Assembly: GCA_963737545.1 (NCBI GenBank) | Contig: CAVTTH010000003.1 | Span: 1,054,001-1,118,000 of the forward strand | Source: CAVTTH01 sp963737545 | Lineage (GTDB): Bacteria; Verrucomicrobiota; Verrucomicrobiia; Chthoniobacterales; UBA10450 | DNA: 64,000 bases | Direction of reading: 5' to 3' | Shown: positions 43,026-50,160 of the stretch, piece after piece | Layout: the number at the start of each line of letters is the position of its first letter | Position numbering within the stretch: the first letter of the stretch is position 1 | Made by a program: the position numbers and the translations under genes | Notes under the pieces: generated by a model | What the model was told of the DNA's origin: nothing | The model's database searches: none | The model's input: the letters and a program-made list of their open reading frames with translations, nothing else

Positions 43026-44123
43026 GGTGGAGATGGCATTGAGGAACCTGGCCGCTGTCTCCTTCAGCAACGTCTCCAGTTCGTTCTTCCACAACGTGGC
43101 AATCGTGTGGCTACCGTGTCCGCGCGTCTTGTCACTCAATGGCATCACCACCGCGCGCCCGTGCGGCACGCGCTTGATCTCGCGTTCGAGAATCCCGAGC
43201 TCGGGTGGATTGATCAAGTCATCGGCGGAATTCACTGCCAGAAGCGTCGCCCGGATTTTTTCCAAAGCGGGACCGGGATCATAATCGTGCGAGGCTTCAA
43301 CCGCGTAGAGCACGTCGTTGGCATCGTCCGCTTTCGTGATCTGCGTGACAAACTTGTCCAGCACGTCGTCGGTTTTGGCGAGTGTCGGCGCCTCCTTTTG
43401 CCGTAAGATCGGATTGCTGCTCATGAACCAGAGCATCTCGGCGGCGGTCCGCAGGCTCGGCGGCTGCGCCGTATATTCTCCGCCATGCCATGCCGGATCG
43501 TAACGGATCGCGTCGATTACCACGCGACGCCAGGCACGGTTGCGGCCGGAGATTTGTGTCGGCAAACTCGCGAGCGGCATGAGCGCATCCATGAAATCAG
43601 GATGCAATTCGCCCCACATCCATGTCTGCATCCCGCCCATCGATGTCCCCATGATTAGCCGCGCGTGATTTACACCGAGGCCGTCGGTGAGCAAACGAAA
43701 CTGTGCTTCGACCATGTCCCGGTAGCCATAACGCGGAAATCTCGCGTGCATTCCGTCGCTCGGTTTGCTCGTTTTCCCGTGCCCGATTCCGTCTGGCAGA
43801 ACGATGAAAAACTTCGCGGCATCGAGTGGCTGACCCTTGCCGAACAGCTCGCCGGCAAACTCCGCCCGGATAAACTGCGCGCCGCTTCCGGTCGTTCCGT
43901 GCAGAATCAGCACGGCGTTGCGCACAATGCCCTGGGCATCTTTTGCCGGTTTCCCAAGCGTCCGGTAATGCAGCCGCAATTCTGGAATTGTTTCACCCGA
44001 AGTGAATTTGAAATCGCGCAGGACGAAATCGCCTTCGATTGGTGCCGGATAATCCGCCGCGCGCGCGACGCAAATCACGATCAGGAAAAACAAGACCGCA
44101 ATTCTTCGAGGTATGACGATCAT
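42903..44123 (-). CDS. Secreted MetX-like alpha/beta hydrolase
   Basis: 406 residues from ATG 44123 with signal peptide (IVIPRRIAVLFFLIVICVARA). It shares the homoserine O-acetyltransferase fold: LRLHYRTLGKP, VLILHGTTGSGAQF, VLPDGIGHGKTSKPSDG, nucleophile elbow LIMGTSMGGMQTW, VNSADDLINPPELGI and RGHGSHTIATLW (acid and His of the triad). Export argues against methionine biosynthesis; an esterase or acyl hydrolase is more likely. The last 123 bases overlap the convergent GT2 gene and read as unrelated residues; a stop in another frame at about 43020 would remove the overlap, so another indel is possible here. Confidence 0.78.
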   Translation of the reverse strand: MIVIPRRIAVLFFLIVICVARAADYPAPIEGDFVLRDFKFTSGETIPELRLHYRTLGKPAKDAQGIVRNAVLILHGTTGSGAQFIRAEFAGELFGKGQPLDAAKFFIVLPDGIGHGKTSKPSDGMHARFPRYGYRDMVEAQFRLLTDGLGVNHARLIMGTSMGGMQTWMWGELHPDFMDALMPLASLPTQISGRNRAWRRVVIDAIRYDPAWHGGEYTAQPPSLRTAAEMLWFMSSNPILRQKEAPTLAKTDDVLDKFVTQITKADDANDVLYAVEASHDYDPGPALEKIRATLLAVNSADDLINPPELGILEREIKRVPHGRAVVMPLSDKTRGHGSHTIATLWKNELETLLKETAARFLNAISTSVMSWETELTGEMRSDPPWQIAGDVDKSSLEIKTIARPAS

Positions 44124-45030
44124 TGATGGAGAGTATCCGATTCTGCGCATCGATGCATCACTGCAAAATTCGCTGGCACGCGATTCTCACTTCGGCGCGC
44201 GTGATTTTTATCATCTGGAAAGCGGACAGGGGCCAGAGCTTAACAATGACGACTGCTTCTTGTCGGCCAAGCCCTCAGCGCGATGCGAGCGATCTGCCGC
44301 AGCGCTTTCGGGTCGCGTTTTGCGCGTGAAAGCGATGGACGTATGCAGCAATCCGTATGCGACATGTGTTCTTCTATTCATCTATTCATTTGTGTTTGGC
44401 TTGTCACGTGGCTGTTTCGTGCGAGCTTGCCGAGTCGTGGCGGTGCACACCGAATTCGCGAGCGGAGTACCTTCTAGGTTATAAGACCACAGCTTTATGT
44501 GGGTCCGCAAAGACGCTGCACAAATTGCTACCGTTGAGCGGCAAAAGCGCTTAAGAAGATTTGATCCCACGGTCCCGCTGTTGCTGACGATTTGCGGGGT
44601 TCTTGTAGAATAGATCACTAGACGAGGCACTGCCGAACCGTTCATGTTTGAAACGCGACCATTTCTCTGGTGGTTTATCGCCGTATTTGGAGCAATCTAC
44701 CTGGCAAGGATCACCAGTAGCCCATTCTTGGTCCGCCCATCTCCGCTTTCGGGCCGCAAGAAGCGGAATATGATCTGCACGTGATGTCAGACCTTTCAAC
44801 TCGACACGGAATCGCATCTTTGCACTTGCGGCGCTCCCTTAGAACCAATGGACCACTGGTGCTGGGTCAATAACGAGAAGACCATCGAAGAAACAAAGAA
44901 CGAGTCAACGCGATGATGGTCGCCCCTGCATTCTTGAAAAATATCCGATTCTTCCTTTCGATCACGCCTCAATCCTCCGTGACGTTCGTGAATTTCATTC
45001 CTTGCTATGACGCGCTCCACGCTTCGTGAA
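44124..45030. other. Gene-poor stretch
   Basis: About 0.9 kb without a convincing gene. It holds a 72-bp fragment of the downstream tetR gene (44264-44335), a minus-strand frame of 88 codons at 44551-44817 (Arg/Lys-rich, no family recognised) and, on the plus strand opposite it, a 46-codon frame at 44644-44784 with a hydrophobic N-terminus. Both are too weak to call. Base composition is more AT-rich than the flanks near 44340-44600, consistent with decayed or acquired DNA. Confidence 0.5.
44264..44335 (-). pseudogene. Duplicated 3' fragment of the tetR gene
   Basis: 72 bases that match 45061-45132, the 3' part of the TetR gene, with about six differences (roughly 92% identity). In the same orientation as the complete gene, it would code for the segment RDPKALRQI...RIALRAWP. 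No other part of the gene is present around it. Confidence 0.6.
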
Positions 45031-45645
45031 TCAGCTGCGATCATTTCGTCCGCGATTTTCCGGCCAGGCCCTCAGCGCGATGCGCACGATTTGCCGCAGC
45101 GCTTTCGGGTCGCGTTTTGTGCGCGAAAGCGACACCATTCCCTGGATGACCGCGGCAAAATAACGGGCCAGCGAACGGGGATCCTCGGACGCAGATAGCT
45201 CGCCTTCCTTTTGCGCACGCTTCAGTCGTTTCGCCAGCGCCACCTCCATCGCGCCAAGGGAAACCGCGAGTGACCGGCTGATCGTGGCGCTCGATTCGCG
45301 ACATTCCGCCGCGCAATTCGCAATCAAACAACCGCCCGGTGTCTTCGGATCTGAAAGCTGTTCGGCAAAAGCCGAGAGCAAGCCGGCGACGGCTGCTTTT
45401 CCGCTCGGCGTTTTTTCGAGTGCCTCGATGGCGCGCTGCCCGAATCCGGCGGCGTAACGATCCAGGGCCTTGAGGAACAATTGTTCTTTGTTTCCAAACG
45501 CAGCGTACAGGCTGGGCTTTTCCACCCCGAGTTCCCGTGATAGTTCGTTCAACGAGGTTGCCCGAAAGCCACGTCGCCAGAACACGTGGACGGCACGGTC
45601 CAGCACCTTATCAGGGTCAAATTGACGTGGTCGTCCGCGCGGCAT
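45031..45645 (-). CDS. TetR-family transcriptional repressor
   Basis: 204 residues from ATG 45645 (MPRGRPRQFDPDKVLDRAV; an earlier in-frame ATG lacks family sequence). The N-terminal helix-turn-helix is VLDRAVHVFWRRGFRATSLNELSRELGVEKPSLYAAFGNKEQLF, a clear TetR_N. The C-terminal part (GCLIANCAAECRESS, ARYFAAVIQGMVSLS) is of the common TetR_C type of AcrR-like regulators. It is divergent from an SDR gene with two operator-like palindromes between, so it very likely represses that gene and itself. Confidence 0.9.
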   Translation of the reverse strand: MPRGRPRQFDPDKVLDRAVHVFWRRGFRATSLNELSRELGVEKPSLYAAFGNKEQLFLKALDRYAAGFGQRAIEALEKTPSGKAAVAGLLSAFAEQLSDPKTPGGCLIANCAAECRESSATISRSLAVSLGAMEVALAKRLKRAQKEGELSASEDPRSLARYFAAVIQGMVSLSRTKRDPKALRQIVRIALRAWPENRGRNDRS

Positions 45646-45668
45646 ATTAAGAAGATTCGATGGAATAT

Positions 45669-45682
45669 GTTCCAAGTGGTAA
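45669..45682. promoter_or_regulatory. Operator-like site 1 (imperfect)
   Basis: GTTCCAAGTGGTAA, 11 of 14 positions as in the perfect palindrome 39 bases downstream-of-it spacing to 45721. Placed just upstream of the tetR start codon. Confidence 0.5.
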
Positions 45683-45691
45683 ATAATTCAG

Positions 45692-45719
45692 TTGACTGCT
45701 CCAGACAAGAATTTATTTT
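45692..45719 (+). promoter_or_regulatory. Sigma-70-like promoter for the SDR gene
   Basis: TTGACT at 45692-45697 and TATTTT at 45714-45719 with a 16-base spacer, just before the perfect operator and about 30 bases before the SDR start codon. Confidence 0.5.
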
Positions 45720-45720
45720 A

Positions 45721-45734
45721 TTACCAATTGGTAA
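45721..45734. promoter_or_regulatory. TetR operator (perfect palindrome)
   Basis: TTACCAATTGGTAA is a perfect 14-base palindrome directly after the -10 element of the SDR promoter. Binding there would block transcription start. It stands between the divergent tetR and SDR genes. Confidence 0.65.
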
Positions 45735-45747
45735 ACAAATTAATGGG

Positions 45748-46476
45748 ATGAAGAAAAAAATTGCATTGATCACCGGGGCGAACAAAGGCATTGGCCTTGA
45801 GACAGCCCGTCAGTTGGGAAAAAAAGATATCATCGTGCTCATCGGCGCGCGTGACCTGTCGAAGGGCGAAGCGGCGGCGAACGGGCTTCGCCAGGAAGGA
45901 ATCGACGCTCGCGCGATCTCTCTTGACGTCAACAATACCGAGAGCATTCGGAAGGCCGCCGATCAGATCGAGCGCGACTTCGGCCGGCTCGACATTCTGA
46001 TAAATAACGCCGGAGTGATGCTCGACGACGAAAACAAGAAGGTGAGCGAACAATCTCTCGAAACGTGGAGAAAAACTTTCGAGACGAATGTCTTTGGGCT
46101 CATCGCCACGACGCAAGCGTTTCTGCCGCTGCTACACAAAAGCGATGCCGGGCGTATCGTTAATCTCTCGAGTATCCTCGGATCCATCACCTACCATGGG
46201 ACACCAGGCTCGCCGATCTACGATAGCAAGTTGCCGGCCTATAACGTCTCGAAATCGGCCGTCAACGCTTATACCGTGCAGCTCGCCTATGAGTTGAAGG
46301 ATTCAAAGATCAAAGTCAACGCTGCGCATCCCGGCTGGGTTAAGACCGATATGGGTGGGAAGGGTGCGACGATGGAACTTCCCGATGGCGCGAAGACGAG
46401 CGTGGCCCTCGCGACGATCGGCGAAGATGGACCGAACGGCGCCTACGTTCATCTCGGCGAGACTCTTCCCTGGTAA
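45748..46476 (+). CDS. Short-chain dehydrogenase/reductase
   Basis: 242 residues from ATG 45748, which follows the operator and opens with MKKKIALITGANKGIGLETARQL (TGxxxGIG cofactor site). NNAG is in LDILINNAGVML, the catalytic Ser in IVNLSSILGS, and Tyr-x3-Lys in LPAYNVSKSAVNAY. This is the classical carbonyl-reductase-like SDR type, NADP-preferring. The upstream TetR gene and the operator suggest induction by a small reactive or aromatic compound. First gene of the run SDR-protease-thioredoxin-DUF5069. Confidence 0.93.
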   Translation: MKKKIALITGANKGIGLETARQLGKKDIIVLIGARDLSKGEAAANGLRQEGIDARAISLDVNNTESIRKAADQIERDFGRLDILINNAGVMLDDENKKVSEQSLETWRKTFETNVFGLIATTQAFLPLLHKSDAGRIVNLSSILGSITYHGTPGSPIYDSKLPAYNVSKSAVNAYTVQLAYELKDSKIKVNAAHPGWVKTDMGGKGATMELPDGAKTSVALATIGEDGPNGAYVHLGETLPW

Positions 46477-46484
46477 AATTCGAT

Positions 46485-47552
46485 ATGACGACGAGTAATT
46501 TGCTCGAAGACAAAATTGACCGAATGCCCCAGATCGTCCGGGCGTTGAGCGACCGTGATCTACCGGCGACACGATCCGCACGATCGCTCGAAGGCGACGA
46601 TCAGCTTCTCGATTCCTATTCGAAGACGATCGCCGCGGTCGTCAACCGCGTCGCGCCGAGCGTGGTGAATATTCGCGTGCTCAATGGCGATCGTGGTCAC
46701 GGTGGCGGCTCAGGTTTCATTATCGCGCGGGACGGCTTCATTCTCACCAATAGCCACGTTGTTTACGGCGCGCGTGAACTGGAAGTCACTCTCCACGATG
46801 GCCGGGTGATTCGGGCGCGCCTTATTGGGACCGATCCGGAAACGGATCTCGCCGTCATCCGAATCGATGCGCCAGATTTGCAGCATGCCCGGCTGGGCGA
46901 CTCATCCGGGATTCGTGTCGGGCAAATCGCGATCGCAGTCGGTTCGCCCTACGGATTTCAACAAACCGTGACCGCGGGAATCGTCAGTGCGCTTGGGCGT
47001 TCGATGCGCGCGGAATCGGGCCGATTGATGGATGAAATCATCCAGACCGATGCTGCGCTCAATCCCGGCAACTCCGGCGGCCCGCTGCTGAATAGCGCGG
47101 GCGAAGTGATTGGCGTTAACACGGCGGTGATTCTTCCGGCGCAAGGCATCTGTTTCGCCATCGCCAGCAACACCGCGCATTTGGTGGCGGGATGGCTGAT
47201 CAAGGACGGTCGGATCCGGCGCAGCTCGATCGGCGTGGCGGGCCAGAATGTGCCGCTCCATCCACGCGTGGTGCGTTTTCACAAGTTGCCGGTTGATCGC
47301 GGCGTGCTCGTGATGGATTTGGATTCCGGCAGTCCCGCTGTCGTCGCGGGGTTGCAGAAAGGGGATACGATCGTCGGATTCAAAGGTCATCCGATCGCGA
47401 CGATCGACGACTTGCACAAACAACTTGTCGCGTCGGAAATCGGCGTGCCTTCGCCGATCATGTTTTTGCGTGGGACCGAAAGACTTTTCCGCATGGTGGT
47501 GCCTCGCGAATTGCGTCCGGCGCGACCTCCGCGTCGCGAGTCCCTCAAATAA
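46485..47552 (+). CDS. Trypsin-like S1C (HtrA-type) protease with one PDZ domain, no signal peptide
   Basis: 355 residues. Catalytic triad: H91 in FILTNSHVVYG, D121 in PETDLAVIRID, S197 in NPGNSGGPLLN. A PDZ domain follows at about 250-345 (VLVMDLDSGSPAVVAGLQKGDTIVGF). The N-terminus is soluble with no hydrophobic stretch, so it should be cytoplasmic, unlike DegP/DegS. It lies eight bases after the SDR gene and ten before thioredoxin, suggesting a shared stress response. Confidence 0.9.
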   Translation: MTTSNLLEDKIDRMPQIVRALSDRDLPATRSARSLEGDDQLLDSYSKTIAAVVNRVAPSVVNIRVLNGDRGHGGGSGFIIARDGFILTNSHVVYGARELEVTLHDGRVIRARLIGTDPETDLAVIRIDAPDLQHARLGDSSGIRVGQIAIAVGSPYGFQQTVTAGIVSALGRSMRAESGRLMDEIIQTDAALNPGNSGGPLLNSAGEVIGVNTAVILPAQGICFAIASNTAHLVAGWLIKDGRIRRSSIGVAGQNVPLHPRVVRFHKLPVDRGVLVMDLDSGSPAVVAGLQKGDTIVGFKGHPIATIDDLHKQLVASEIGVPSPIMFLRGTERLFRMVVPRELRPARPPRRESLK

Positions 47553-47562
47553 GGGCGAGGAT

Positions 47563-47910
47563 ATGAACGAACCGATCAACATTAATGAAGCCAGTTTCGA
47601 AAGAGCCGTCATTAAATCGCCTCTTCCCGTGCTGGTGGAGTTCTGGGCGTCGTGGTGCGGGCCGTGCAAGATGATCGCGCCGGTTCTGGATGAAATAGCG
47701 AAGGAAAGCGACGGGCGCTTTCGTGTCGCGAAGGTAAACATCGACGATGATCCGGCGCTGATGAAGCGCTGTGGAATTCGGGGCGTCCCCGCTCTTCTCT
47801 TTTACGAGGGCGGCGAACTGCGTCACCAGATCGTCGGTGTCGCGGCGAAGAAAGAGATTCTCGATCAACTCGAACGTCTCGCCAGCGGCTCTGCGAACAA
47901 AGCACCCTAA
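47563..47910 (+). CDS. Thioredoxin
   Basis: 115 residues from ATG 47563, with a GGGCGAGG ribosome site just upstream. Active site WCGPC at 31-35 (ASWCGPCKMIAPVL), cis-Pro region GIRGVPALLFYEGG. Standard length for a thioredoxin; reduces disulfides in the cytoplasm. Read together with the S1C protease and SDR genes in front of it, possibly as part of a redox or protein-damage response. Confidence 0.95.
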   Translation: MNEPININEASFERAVIKSPLPVLVEFWASWCGPCKMIAPVLDEIAKESDGRFRVAKVNIDDDPALMKRCGIRGVPALLFYEGGELRHQIVGVAAKKEILDQLERLASGSANKAP

Positions 47911-47927
47911 CGATTAATCAAAAAAGT

Positions 47928-48389
47928 ATGACCAGCACAAACATGACGGCGCCGGATTTGACCCGACGTCCGCCCCGCAGTCCACACAGCCGCCTTGGCG
48001 GCTACGCGTTACTGCCTCGCATGCTCGATAAAGGCCGTGCCACCATCGCTGGGATCAACGGTGAATATCATTACGCCTGCCCACTGGATCAGCGTCTTTT
48101 GAGTTTTCTCGGTCTTGATCCTGAGGCCTTGCGCGAACAACTCGCGGCCGACAAAGGCGACAGCGAAATCCTCGAATGGATCAACGCGAACGCGAAGCAC
48201 AAGCGAAGCCCATGGGAAATCGAGCAATGGAGCAATTTTCAACAACGGCGCGGACCAGACAGCGATGCCGAGACACTCCCTTACTTTGCCGAAGCGGTCG
48301 GCAAACTTTCCAAGACTCGCGCAGATATCAAAACCTGGGCTGATCTCCTCGACCTGGACGATTACGTGACCTTTGGCGGCAAAGCCTGA
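47928..48389 (+). CDS. DUF5069-domain protein
   Basis: 153 residues. DLTRRPPRSPHSRLGGYALLPRMLDKGRATI, then GEYHYACPLDQRLLSFLGLDPEALREQL and SPWEIEQWSNFQQRRGP are the DUF5069 pattern, seen widely in Verrucomicrobiota and Planctomycetota. Function unknown. Last gene of the SDR-protease-thioredoxin series. The following 195 bases to the beta-lactamase stop hold nothing recognised. Confidence 0.85.
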   Translation: MTSTNMTAPDLTRRPPRSPHSRLGGYALLPRMLDKGRATIAGINGEYHYACPLDQRLLSFLGLDPEALREQLAADKGDSEILEWINANAKHKRSPWEIEQWSNFQQRRGPDSDAETLPYFAEAVGKLSKTRADIKTWADLLDLDDYVTFGGKA

Positions 48390-48584
48390 GCGACGCAGGT
48401 CCCGGCCCCCGCCGGTCGGGCTTGGAAATGAATCCGTTCCAAACGACAAGGTCGCCCCGACTCAGACGCCGGCCCTTCTCGAAACATCATTCGAGAACCT
48501 CTCTCGGGCTCTCGAATAACTGCTCATTGCTTTGATGGCTAATCGTCGCCCGGATCACTTCGCAACCGCAGATCCACCCCCGCG

Positions 48585-49370
48585 CTACAATTTGCCGAGC
48601 GCCTGCAAACAGGCGCGTGCGATAGAAATGCGCTTCTCTCCATCATCGTCGCTCATCATTTCAATATTGAGCGCGAACGGATAAAATTTGCTCTCGCGTT
48701 CGATCCAGCCAACCCACCAGCCGATCGGCGGCTTTGTCGCGATCGACCATCCAGTTTTCGCATGCAGCTCATAAGCGTTCGTCCTTTCCTGAAGCGTGAT
48801 TTCCTTTACAGCGCTTATCGCGGTGGATTTGATCGGCAATTTGCCGCTCACCAATCGCGCGAGAAATTCTGTTTGTTCGACCGCCGAAATTTTGAGCGGG
48901 CCATCCAGCCAAAAGCGATCGATCACAGTTCCGATCTCCATATTTCCGTAGCCGAGCTTCTTCACGCCTTCGCGCATCCGCTCCAGCCCGATCCGGCGGG
49001 CCAGCTCTTGATAAATTGGGACGTTGGAAATCTTGATCGCTTCGCGCAAGCCCATGTCGCTTTCCCATTCTTTCCGCGGTTGCGGTTTGCCACCGAACGG
49101 AAGCACTTCATCGACGCCTTTCACAGCGCCGGAGTCCAGACCAATGAGAGAATTTGCGATCTTGAAGGTAGAGGCGGGAACAAAACGCTGCTTTGCGCGC
49201 TTTTCGTTCCAGACGAACATCGTGTCCGCCGCGACGTCGTACAAGACAAATGTCCCGACGACATTTTGTTCTTTGAAGAACTTTCCCAACTCCGGAACCT
49301 CTTTGAAGGAAGTTCCCGGCGCGGCGTTCGAGAGCGCGGCGGCGAGGAAGATCGATACCAGTCGTTTCAT
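48585..49370 (-). CDS. Class D (OXA-type) beta-lactamase
   Basis: 261 residues with a signal peptide (KRLVSIFLAAALSNAA). All class D motifs are there: S67-T-F-K70 (PASTFKIANSL), S115-N-V117, Y141-G-N143, W154 in the FWLDGP stretch, and K205-T-G207 (AKTGWS). K70 is the residue that is carboxylated in class D enzymes. The neighbouring genes give no resistance island or integron signs, so it is likely a chromosomal, intrinsic gene of a soil organism. Substrate range cannot be predicted. Confidence 0.93.
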   Translation of the reverse strand: MKRLVSIFLAAALSNAAPGTSFKEVPELGKFFKEQNVVGTFVLYDVAADTMFVWNEKRAKQRFVPASTFKIANSLIGLDSGAVKGVDEVLPFGGKPQPRKEWESDMGLREAIKISNVPIYQELARRIGLERMREGVKKLGYGNMEIGTVIDRFWLDGPLKISAVEQTEFLARLVSGKLPIKSTAISAVKEITLQERTNAYELHAKTGWSIATKPPIGWWVGWIERESKFYPFALNIEMMSDDDGEKRISIARACLQALGKL

Positions 49371-49373
49371 TCG

Positions 49374-49411
49374 ATCGAGAGATTCCCCGACTTCGTCCGG
49401 GATGACAAATT
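49374..49411 (-). repeat. Dispersed repeat copy, inverted
   Basis: TTCCCCGACTTCGTCCGGGATGAC in inverted relation to the sequence at about 49577-49607 (CCGTCATCCCGAGCGTAGTC-type). The two bracket the small lipoprotein frame. Confidence 0.4.
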
Positions 49412-49553
49412 AGCGAAATTCCGAAGGATCACTTCGCGATCGCGATCCTTCGTTTGTCGTTAGGCCGATCGCGGTGTTCGTTCCTGCGCAGCTGGTCAGA
49501 ATAATACACAACAACAGGCAGACAGCGGAGAGTGCAAAAAAATGCCGGCTCAT
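49410..49553 (-). CDS. Small lipoprotein-like protein
   Basis: 47 residues from ATG 49553: RHFFALSAVCLLLCIILTSCAGTN shows a signal peptide with lipobox LTSC, then about 25 polar residues. It could be a true small lipoprotein or the remains of a longer one. It lies between the beta-lactamase gene and a second lipoprotein gene, bracketed by the inverted repeats. Confidence 0.4.
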   Translation of the reverse strand: MSRHFFALSAVCLLLCIILTSCAGTNTAIGLTTNEGSRSRSDPSEFR

Positions 49554-49576
49554 AAAAGCACCGCCGTAAACTACTC

Positions 49577-49607
49577 CGTCATCCCGAGCGTAGTCGAGGG
49601 ATCCCGT
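49577..49607 (+). repeat. Dispersed repeat copy (CCGTCATCCCGAGCGTAGTC...)
   Basis: Sequence of the 'GTCATCCCGAGCG-AGTCGAGGGATC' kind, inverted with respect to 49374-49411. Such sequences occur between genes in several phyla; here only two copies are seen. Confidence 0.4.
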
Positions 49608-49743
49608 CATGTTACCTTTAGCTTTCATCATGGGGATTCCCATCGACTTTCACTCGGGCTGAGCCGTGGTCAACGATCTCTGCGAACCGCGCGGTTCCGT
49701 TCCGTGCTTGAATATCCGGCTCTCATCAAACAGAATCGGTCGC

Positions 49744-50130
49744 GTGAAAGCTCGATTGCGATTCTGTCTCGCTGCCATCTTCGCCTTGCTGTTCCAAAGC
49801 TGTGCCACGACTCCTCCCTCAGGTCAGAATCCGCTTGCCGGCACGTGGACCAATTCATTTGGCACGCTCTGGACGATCAAGACTGATGGGTCATTCGATG
49901 TCGATCTGGACCGCAACGGGAAACGCGACGCGTGGGGGACCTGCGCCGTCTCCGGCGATACGATCACCATCACTGGACTTGGCCAAACGGTGAAAGTCCC
50001 GAAAAGCTGCATGAACACCCGGGGGACCTACCACTTCCGGCGCACCGCGGATACCCTGCACTTCAAGCTCATCAAGGATCCCTGCAAATTGCGCATCAAG
50101 AATGTGCTCAAGACCTGGCATCGGAAGTAA
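49744..50130 (+). CDS. Hypothetical lipocalin-like lipoprotein
   Basis: 128 residues from GTG 49744, which opens a signal peptide with lipobox LFQSC. The mature part, NPLAGTWTNSFGTLWTIKTDGSFDVDLDRNGKRDAWGTCAVSGDTITITG, is a run of beta strands in a 'LxGTWxxx...xxDGxF' pattern as in lipocalin-like domains, with Cys pairs that may form disulfides. No specific family is recognised. Alone in its orientation. Confidence 0.65.
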   Translation: MKARLRFCLAAIFALLFQSCATTPPSGQNPLAGTWTNSFGTLWTIKTDGSFDVDLDRNGKRDAWGTCAVSGDTITITGLGQTVKVPKSCMNTRGTYHFRRTADTLHFKLIKDPCKLRIKNVLKTWHRK

Positions 50131-50160
50131 ACCGGCGCCGGGAAAGACATCAGCTTGCGC

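Noticed and set aside
42903..44123. metX, homoserine O-acetyltransferase
   Set aside because: The fold matches, but the protein has a signal peptide and no methionine genes are near, so the methionine role is unlikely.
44551..44817. 88-codon minus-strand gene
   Set aside because: No family recognised, no ribosome site, and an opposing small hydrophobic frame (44644-44784) is equally plausible; region looks decayed.
46485..47552. Periplasmic DegP/DegQ protease
   Set aside because: Catalytic triad and PDZ fit, but there is no signal peptide or membrane anchor.
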